A stretch of 32,484 nucleotides of DNA from an uncultured Pseudomonadota bacterium (GTDB lineage: Bacteria; Myxococcota_A; UBA796; SXON01): the NCBI GenBank assembly GCA_903891165.1, contig CAITDR010000075.1, positions 1-32,484 of the forward strand, in the 5' to 3' direction. The first letter of the stretch is position 1, and every line of letters begins with the position of its first letter. A program made the translations under genes and the position numbers. The notes under the pieces are model-generated. The model was not told where the DNA came from. It searched no databases and worked only from the letters and a program-made list of their open reading frames with translations. Positions 23,351-29,601 of the stretch are shown here, in pieces.

Positions 23351-25384
23351 GTGTACCATCGCTTCCCCCCAAACGCCGTGTCCATCGATCTCCTACCCGT
23401 CTCTGGTTTAGACCTTTCCGTCCTTGTGGCGGTGCTTCTGGGTACCTTGGTCCTCTTCTATCTTTCAGAGGCCTTCGGGTGGTCTTTTGGGGGTCTTGTT
23501 GTTCCCGGCTATCTTGCGTCGGTCCTGCTGGTCTCTCCGGCGGCCGGGGCGACGGTGGTGGCCGAGGCCTTCCTGACCCTTGCGGTGGTCGTCCTGATCT
23601 CCGATGGTCTGGCACTCACCGGTCTATGGTCGCGGTTCTTTGGTCGTGAGCGCTTTCTGCTGATTGTCGTGGTCAGTATTCTGGTGCGGCAATCTTCCGA
23701 AATCTGGCTTTGGCCCTCTATTCTGGCCGAACAGGAGCGATGGCTGGGTTTTACCCTGCTCCAGCCGGTAGAGGCGCACTCGGTGGGTCTGGTCTTGGTG
23801 CCCCTGACTGCCAACGCCTTGGGCAAAGGATCCCTTCGTACCGGGCTGATCCAGCTTGTGGTGCCCACCCTTCTTGCCTGGCTTTTGCTGCGCGACGTCC
23901 TGCTGCCGGGTACCAACCTGTCCTTCAGCGCCATGTCGCTGACCTATGAAGATGCCTCTCTGGACTTTTTGCAGAGCGCTCGCGCCTACTTTGTGCTCTT
24001 GTCGGGTGCCTTTTTGGCCACGCGCTTCAATGGTGCCTTCGCATGGAGCTCGGGGGGGATCCTGATCCCGGCGCTGCTGGGACTGGCCTGGTACGAGCCC
24101 GCCCGCGTGCTGACCACTTTTGCAGAAGCCATCGTGATCGCGCTGGTGTTCCAGGCGATTCGCCGTGTGCCGGTGGCGCGCCACTGGAACCTCGAAGGGG
24201 CGCGGAAGCTGGCCTTGCTCTTTCTGCTCTGCGCTGGCCTTCGCCTGGGGCTGGCCTGGGCACACGAGCTGGGGCTTCTTCTTCAGACCCGCGAATTTTC
24301 GGGCCTGGGCTACTTGATCTCAGCACTGGTGGCGCTCAAGATCCTCCAGAGTGGCTCGGTTCCCAAGGTGGTCCTTCCTGCCCTGGGCACCTCTCTGTTG
24401 GCCTTCGGGGGCGGGCTTACGGCGGCCTGGGGGATGGAGCAGGTTTTTCCTGCCGATCAGTCCTCGGGCAGCGTCGGGATCGAGCCGCCCACGGCGCGTC
24501 TTTTGCTGCGGCCGGAAGGGGTGGTGGAGTATGCGCGCGTGCGGACGCGCCTGGATCCCGAACGTTCCCCCTCGATCCACCTGCCCGCCTCCCGGCTGGC
24601 GGGCTGGCGGGAGCTGTGGCGTCAGGTGGAGGCGGGCCTCGGGGAGGGGGCAGCGGCACTGCCGACACCGCCAGGAGACTGGTTGGCGCTTCGGTCGGGA
24701 GCCGGCACTTTTGGCGGGCGCCGCTGGTATATTGTCCATGAGCCCACCGAGCGGCTGGACGAGGTAGCCGGTTGGGGCGTGGGTCTGGTGCGCCAGGGCG
24801 CCTTGGGTCCGGCACTGGTCGTCGAAAAACCCTGGGCGGATGCGGAGATTGCCCGCGGGGCCATCGCCCGTTGTATCGAGGTGGACTGCGCAATTCTCTA
24901 CCTTTCCGGTATGGAGTTGCCCACCGGAACGGACGATGCACGGGCGGCCTGGGCGGCGGCGCTCCAGCGACCGGTGGAGACGCTGCACGCGGCCCCTCCC
25001 GTCGCGGCTGCGCTGGCGGTCGAAGCGCCCGCGTTGGGTCTGGGGGCGGCGGTGGAGGAAGCCCTCCGCCTGGCGCCGGAGAGCTGGGCTGCCTCCGCCT
25101 CGGAGCTGGAGTTTTTGACCAGCACGCTGGTGCCTGCCATGGCCAACTGGGCCTCGGGGGCGGGTACGCTGGCGGAGCTGCGCGACCTTGCAGGGGTTCT
25201 GGATTATTCTGTAATACAGACTACAGGTTGTGGGCCGCGACCCTGCCTCCTTGTTGCACCGCAACATGCGGGTCCGGTGGTGGTGGTGCGACAGGAGGGG
25301 CGGCCGGTGCTGGCGACCGCCAGTCATCCCCTTCGCGAGGTAGGAACCTTAAAGATAGCTTTGGGAGTTTTTGAAAGTACTTAG
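23351..25384 (+). CDS. PgsC/CapC-like polytopic membrane protein with extra C-terminal domain
   Basis: A roughly 677-residue membrane protein. The first 370 residues are hydrophobic helices with two CapC-like signatures: LSEAFGWSFGGLVVPGYLA (about 36-54) and FNGAFAWSSGGILIPALLG (about 225-243), pointing to a tandem duplication. In Gram-positive bacteria CapC/PgsC works with the CapB ligase in poly-gamma-glutamate synthesis and export. Here neither CapB nor CapA is visible. The 300-residue soluble tail has blocks like WGVGLVRQGALGPALVVEKPW (given in part) and CAILYLSGMELP, which run parallel to the downstream lipoprotein at 28577. The start is uncertain: GTG 23351 has GGTGGG 7 bases upstream, while GTG 23378 gives a more usual CapC N-terminus. 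It heads a tightly packed five-gene run. Confidence 0.7.
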   Translation: MYHRFPPNAVSIDLLPVSGLDLSVLVAVLLGTLVLFYLSEAFGWSFGGLVVPGYLASVLLVSPAAGATVVAEAFLTLAVVVLISDGLALTGLWSRFFGRERFLLIVVVSILVRQSSEIWLWPSILAEQERWLGFTLLQPVEAHSVGLVLVPLTANALGKGSLRTGLIQLVVPTLLAWLLLRDVLLPGTNLSFSAMSLTYEDASLDFLQSARAYFVLLSGAFLATRFNGAFAWSSGGILIPALLGLAWYEPARVLTTFAEAIVIALVFQAIRRVPVARHWNLEGARKLALLFLLCAGLRLGLAWAHELGLLLQTREFSGLGYLISALVALKILQSGSVPKVVLPALGTSLLAFGGGLTAAWGMEQVFPADQSSGSVGIEPPTARLLLRPEGVVEYARVRTRLDPERSPSIHLPASRLAGWRELWRQVEAGLGEGAAALPTPPGDWLALRSGAGTFGGRRWYIVHEPTERLDEVAGWGVGLVRQGALGPALVVEKPWADAEIARGAIARCIEVDCAILYLSGMELPTGTDDARAAWAAALQRPVETLHAAPPVAAALAVEAPALGLGAAVEEALRLAPESWAASASELEFLTSTLVPAMANWASGAGTLAELRDLAGVLDYSVIQTTGCGPRPCLLVAPQHAGPVVVVRQEGRPVLATASHPLREVGTLKIALGVFEST

Positions 25385-25390
25385 GCGGCG

Positions 25391-26221
25391 GTGCTGGTGT
25401 TGGATCCCTCCCTCTCCACCTCCCCACTGGCTCCCAGCCGGGATCCCATGCAGGCGCTGCACCTGGGATGGCGTCGGGTATATGCCGGGAGCGAAGGGGC
25501 GTTGTCGCTTTGGCTGCGGGGCATCGGGCCGGGGCGCCCGGAGCTACCCCACCCGGCGGAGGAGCTGTTGGTCGGGACCGGCCAGCCGCTTTTTGGCCCT
25601 CCCCCGCCGGCGCTGGCAGCCCTGATTTCCGGGGAAAAATTTGCGGGTATCTGGAATTATCGCTGGGCGGTCGCTGGCCCGGACGAGGCGGGCCTCGCCG
25701 GGAACCACCTCGCCGGTTTGCAGGTGGACCGCAGCTTTGGGGGCTTGACCCCCGCGGTTTTGTGGTATTCGGATGCCGCTCGCAGCCGTTGGCGCGCCGA
25801 GGATCGGCCCACCACCGCCCTGTGGGTGGCGGCGGCCGGGTTGGAGCTGGAGGATCGCTCAGGCACCGCAGCTCCTCTTTCTCCCCCCGTCGTTTCGGGA
25901 AAAATCAAGGGGAAAGAACACTTTGATGTGCTGGCTGATCTGGCCCGGCGGGCCGCACACCAGCACAACCTGAATCTGTTGCGCAAGCTGGTGGAGGCGG
26001 GCGACCGGAACACCACGATCCGTGCGGGCTGGGATCCGGCCCGCCTGTTGCCGTGGATCGAGGTGGAGCATCAAAACGGGAACGAGCTGTGGTTGCAGCG
26101 GGCCTGGATCCTACAGGGAGATGGCCGCGAAGTCCGGCTTTCGAACGGTGCAGATGAGGGCGCGATCCGGGCGGCGCTGGGTTGGATGTCTGCGGACCTG
26201 CGCCTGGAGCCACAGCCATGA
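25391..26221 (+). CDS. Hypothetical protein in the CapC-like operon
   Basis: A 276-residue protein of no family I recognise, with no signal peptide or membrane segment, so probably cytoplasmic. GTG 25391 begins 6 bases after the CapC-like stop (GTG 25397 is an alternative). It is rich in Trp, Gly and Pro, with blocks such as LHLGWRRVYAGSEGALSLWL (about 23-42), FAGIWNYRWAVAGPDE (about 84), and a Lys/His-rich helical part DLARRAAHQHNLNLLRKLVE (about 186-205). The pairing with a CapC-like protein suggests a cytoplasmic partner of polymer synthesis or export, by position only. Confidence 0.6.
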   Translation: MLVLDPSLSTSPLAPSRDPMQALHLGWRRVYAGSEGALSLWLRGIGPGRPELPHPAEELLVGTGQPLFGPPPPALAALISGEKFAGIWNYRWAVAGPDEAGLAGNHLAGLQVDRSFGGLTPAVLWYSDAARSRWRAEDRPTTALWVAAAGLELEDRSGTAAPLSPPVVSGKIKGKEHFDVLADLARRAAHQHNLNLLRKLVEAGDRNTTIRAGWDPARLLPWIEVEHQNGNELWLQRAWILQGDGREVRLSNGADEGAIRAALGWMSADLRLEPQP

Positions 26222-28584
26222 GCCCGCTGCGTCTGCTGCTGTTGATGGTGATCCTCGCGGTCTTGGCCGGCGGAATGTTGTGGCAGACGGAGGTCTTTTC
26301 GGCGGCCACGGGGCTGAGTGGTGTGGATCGGGTGCGGGGCTATACGGTGGGGGCCGCCGCGGATCCCACCTTTCCTCTCCCCGGCGGGGACCGCCTGGTC
26401 CGGCTGGTCACCAATGCCCTGGTAGACCCCGCCCTGCTGGGCGAAGATGTGGCCTATGGCATTACTGTGGAGATTGTACGTCCCGACGGAAGTGTGGAGG
26501 AGCGCCCCCTCCACCTCAAGAGCCACCGTACCGGCCCGCGTGTCGGGATCCCCGATCCCTGCTTTGACTCCGAAGGCACCCCCATTGCCGACAGCCGCCA
26601 TGTGGATCTCAGCCTCGATCCTCCCGCTCAGCCGGGTACCGGTGTTCGTATACGCGGCATGGGTGCAGGCCGGGTGATCGTGCGGGCGTGGAGCTGGCAG
26701 CCGCGGGAGGGAAGTGAGCGGGCACGGCGCCACCTCGCCCTGGATGCCGAACAACGGCGGCGCCTCGGCGACCCGCTGGGGCTGCTCTCCTGGGATCACA
26801 TGACCCCCACCGAGCGGGATCTGTGGACCTCCGGGCATTTTGCGCGCCTCGCGGCACTGGGTACGGCGGGTCGGGACCACATCGCGCAGGACTTCTTTGT
26901 CCGGCAGGTGCAGGTGCCGGAGGAGGAAGAGCCGCTGCGTAAGGTGCTGCTGCAGAGCCCGCTGACCTGGCTGGTGTCCGGACCGGCCGAAGGGGAGCTG
27001 GCGCTGCGGCCGACCCCTCAGACGCTGCCGGCCCGTCTGGAGCTGGTGGCAGTTGCGACCACCGAGCAGCCGCTGGCCCAGTGGGACATCGGCCCGGACA
27101 GCGGGATCTTGGAGTGGAAGGGGACCCTTCCTGCAGGTCTGCAGACGCTGGTGCTGCGCAGCAGCAGCCCGACCGAGCTGGATCTGCGCATGGTGCTGCC
27201 GGGCACAGCCATGGTGCCTCCTCTTCCCGGGGTCGCCACGGCTCCTGCTGAGCCCTCCACCATCACCCTGCGTGCCACCCCGGTGGATGCCCAGACCGAG
27301 GCGGTGCTGGACGCTGAGCTGCCGGCGAATGGCGAAGTCCGCATGGTGGAGGTCGAGGTGTGGAGTCGGGGTCCGGTGGACCCGGAAGTCCGGGTCAGCG
27401 CGGTGGGCAGTCGGCAGCGCCGCGTGGACGCGCTCCGGCCGGTGTTCCCCCCCAACGCCTACGATGTCGCGGTGGACGCGCTGGGTGCGGAAAGTCCGCT
27501 GCGGGGACCGGTTCGGGTGAAGGTTCTGGTGCCTCGGGACGTACAGAGCCTTCGGGTGGCTGTGGATCAGCCGGCCCTGCTACGCTTTCGCCTGCCCTTC
27601 CATCCGTCGGAAACCGATCCGGGCCCGCCCCCGCTGGTGCGGCAGGTGGGGGTGGCCGATGGTCCGGCCGCCTGGTCCTGGGTGCGTGCGCAGAGCCCGG
27701 TGGAAGAGGTGGAGATCCACCTCAAAGGCCGCATTGAACCAGTTCCGCCTCCTCCTCCCCCTCCTCCCACCTGGCTGCCCCTAAGCCTGGATCCCGCGGG
27801 TTTGATCCAGCGCTTTGAGGCCCTGGAGCGTATCTCCGGCGAGCTGACCGGGCGGCTGCTCACCGAGATCAACGGGGTGGTGCGTCTGGCGGGGGGCGCC
27901 GGGCAGACCCGGGCACGCTGGAGTTTTGAGGTGCAGGACAGCAGCCTGCTGGGCACCTCCCTGCCTTATCTGCTGGATGGGGTGCCCACCGGCACCATCC
28001 GCACCGCCCTCTCCCGCGGGACGGTACGCCTTCCGCCGCTGACGCCCGGTGTACACAGTGTCGAGGCACATCCTCCGCCGGGAATCCGCCTCTTCGTCAA
28101 CCTGCCTCCGGCCGCGGGGGAGACGGCGCCGGCCTGGCGGGCGCGCACCGTCTGGCATCTGACCCAGCCGGTGCAGCTCCGTGTGACCACGCAGGGCGAC
28201 GGACCTCGGGCGGTGAACATTGTGGCCTACTTCCCCGCATCTGCGCCGCAGCCCTCCATCGAAGTGCAGGCCACGGTGGATGGGGGCCACCCCCGCCGTC
28301 GGGAGTCGGGGATCTATACCCGCAGTACACCCGCACGTCGTACCTGGACATTACCAGAGGCGGCCCACCCGGACCCTGCCGTATTGGTGGACGGAGATCG
28401 GGCGGCGATCGGCCTGCCGCGTACCCTCATCCTGCCGTTGGGGGACGATCTGGCGCCGGGCGTGCACAGCATCCAGATCCAGGCAAATCGTCCTCTCTAT
28501 GTACGTTTTTTTGCCGTCACCCCACCGAACCTCACCGGCGAAGTTCCGATGTTGAGCTGGGAACCGGAGTCTCCCGATGAATAG
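26218..28584 (+). CDS. Large secreted or membrane-anchored protein of unknown family
   Basis: A 788-residue protein. ATG 26218 overlaps the preceding stop (ATGA) and gives an N-terminal hydrophobic segment LRLLLLMVILAVLAGGMLW; an upstream ATG at 26182 would bury this. The rest is predominantly beta, with a Pro-rich linker near residue 503 (VPPPPPPPPTWLP) dividing it into two halves. A short motif recurs: LPAGLQTLVLRS (about 304), LTPGVHSVEAH (about 607) and LAPGVHSIQIQ (about 745), each followed by an aromatic or Arg-rich strand. The next-but-one gene has related motifs. No catalytic signature is seen. It is likely a cell-envelope structural or polymer-binding component of the operon. Confidence 0.65.
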   Translation: MSPLRLLLLMVILAVLAGGMLWQTEVFSAATGLSGVDRVRGYTVGAAADPTFPLPGGDRLVRLVTNALVDPALLGEDVAYGITVEIVRPDGSVEERPLHLKSHRTGPRVGIPDPCFDSEGTPIADSRHVDLSLDPPAQPGTGVRIRGMGAGRVIVRAWSWQPREGSERARRHLALDAEQRRRLGDPLGLLSWDHMTPTERDLWTSGHFARLAALGTAGRDHIAQDFFVRQVQVPEEEEPLRKVLLQSPLTWLVSGPAEGELALRPTPQTLPARLELVAVATTEQPLAQWDIGPDSGILEWKGTLPAGLQTLVLRSSSPTELDLRMVLPGTAMVPPLPGVATAPAEPSTITLRATPVDAQTEAVLDAELPANGEVRMVEVEVWSRGPVDPEVRVSAVGSRQRRVDALRPVFPPNAYDVAVDALGAESPLRGPVRVKVLVPRDVQSLRVAVDQPALLRFRLPFHPSETDPGPPPLVRQVGVADGPAAWSWVRAQSPVEEVEIHLKGRIEPVPPPPPPPPTWLPLSLDPAGLIQRFEALERISGELTGRLLTEINGVVRLAGGAGQTRARWSFEVQDSSLLGTSLPYLLDGVPTGTIRTALSRGTVRLPPLTPGVHSVEAHPPPGIRLFVNLPPAAGETAPAWRARTVWHLTQPVQLRVTTQGDGPRAVNIVAYFPASAPQPSIEVQATVDGGHPRRRESGIYTRSTPARRTWTLPEAAHPDPAVLVDGDRAAIGLPRTLILPLGDDLAPGVHSIQIQANRPLYVRFFAVTPPNLTGEVPMLSWEPESPDE

Positions 28585-29590
28585 CCTCTTGATCCTGTCG
28601 CTCCTCGTGGGCTGTCCACCGCGGCACCCGGTGGTGGCGGAGTCTCCCCGGGTCTCCATCGAAAGCCTGCCGTTGCGGCCGCTGACCGTGGAGGTGGCAT
28701 CGGTGGAGCTGTGGCGCCCGGAGCTGCGCCCGCCCTGGCGTGGGCCCACCGAAGAGGAGAGCCGCACCGTGGCCGCGTTGGTCCCCGAGCTGCTGCGGGC
28801 GGCCCAGACCCTGGAGGTGCAGTCCGATGCGTGGACACGGGCTGCGGCGGTGGGAATGCGCCTGGAACGCTGGGAAGTGGCAGGGACGCAGCATCTGGTG
28901 CTCTCCGAGCTGCCCGATCAGCGCCGGGGGGCGGGTGCCTACCTCTTTTCGGTGGCCCATCCCATCCGCAGTGTGCCCTGGCTCTTGTGGGAGGCGCCCC
29001 ACCCCTACTATGACCAGCGCACCGGGGATATTGCTGCGGACCTGTACTTCAACCCGCCCACCGGCTCCGCACCGGTGGCCTTCTTCACCAGCACCATGCA
29101 TCGCTACACCCAGCCGGATGGCAAGCGGGACAAGAAGGCAAAAAATCCAGCCGATCCCTGCCACAACGAGGATCACCTCTTCAACGTCGCCACCCAGGCA
29201 GCGGCGGCGGTGGCGCCGCGGGCCACCGTGATCCAGCTCCACGGTTTTGCGGGTGGCATCGACGACGACGAGGGCAATCGCCCGCCGGTGGATGCCCAGG
29301 CGGTGATCAGCGCAGGCCGCGCCGATGGTCCTTCCGCGCTGTCCTCGGTCGTGGCCTCAGAGCTGGTCCGCCTTTTTGGGGCGCAGATGCTGCTGTATCC
29401 GCTCCAGGTGCAGGCGCTGGGCGGCACCACCAACGTGGAGCTGGCAGGGCTGCAGAGCCTGCCCGACGCCCGCTTCCTCCACATCGAAATGGCTTCCTCC
29501 TTCCGGGATCTTCTCTCCCAGGACCCCTCTCGGCGCGACGCCTTTGGTGCGGCGCTGTACCGCATCGCCACTGATCCGGCCATCCCCTAA
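28577..29590 (+). CDS. Predicted lipoprotein, N-formylglutamate amidohydrolase/polyglutamate hydrolase-like
   Basis: A 337-residue protein whose N-terminus, LILSLLVGC, is a lipobox with Cys at residue 13; it overlaps the preceding gene by 8 bases. His and acidic residues lie in blocks that suggest a zinc hydrolase: LLWEAPHPYYD (about 136), STMHRYTQPDG (about 172), DPCHNEDHLFN (about 192) and VIQLHGFAGG (about 215). The order and wording (E-x-P-H, H-R, L-H-G) recall N-formylglutamate amidohydrolase and gamma-polyglutamate hydrolases, which would suit a CapC-like operon. I cannot confirm this by alignment. The blocks also parallel the tail of the CapC-like protein, which lacks the His. Confidence 0.6.
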   Translation: MNSLLILSLLVGCPPRHPVVAESPRVSIESLPLRPLTVEVASVELWRPELRPPWRGPTEEESRTVAALVPELLRAAQTLEVQSDAWTRAAAVGMRLERWEVAGTQHLVLSELPDQRRGAGAYLFSVAHPIRSVPWLLWEAPHPYYDQRTGDIAADLYFNPPTGSAPVAFFTSTMHRYTQPDGKRDKKAKNPADPCHNEDHLFNVATQAAAAVAPRATVIQLHGFAGGIDDDEGNRPPVDAQAVISAGRADGPSALSSVVASELVRLFGAQMLLYPLQVQALGGTTNVELAGLQSLPDARFLHIEMASSFRDLLSQDPSRRDAFGAALYRIATDPAIP

Positions 29591-29601
29591 TACGGATACC
29601 C

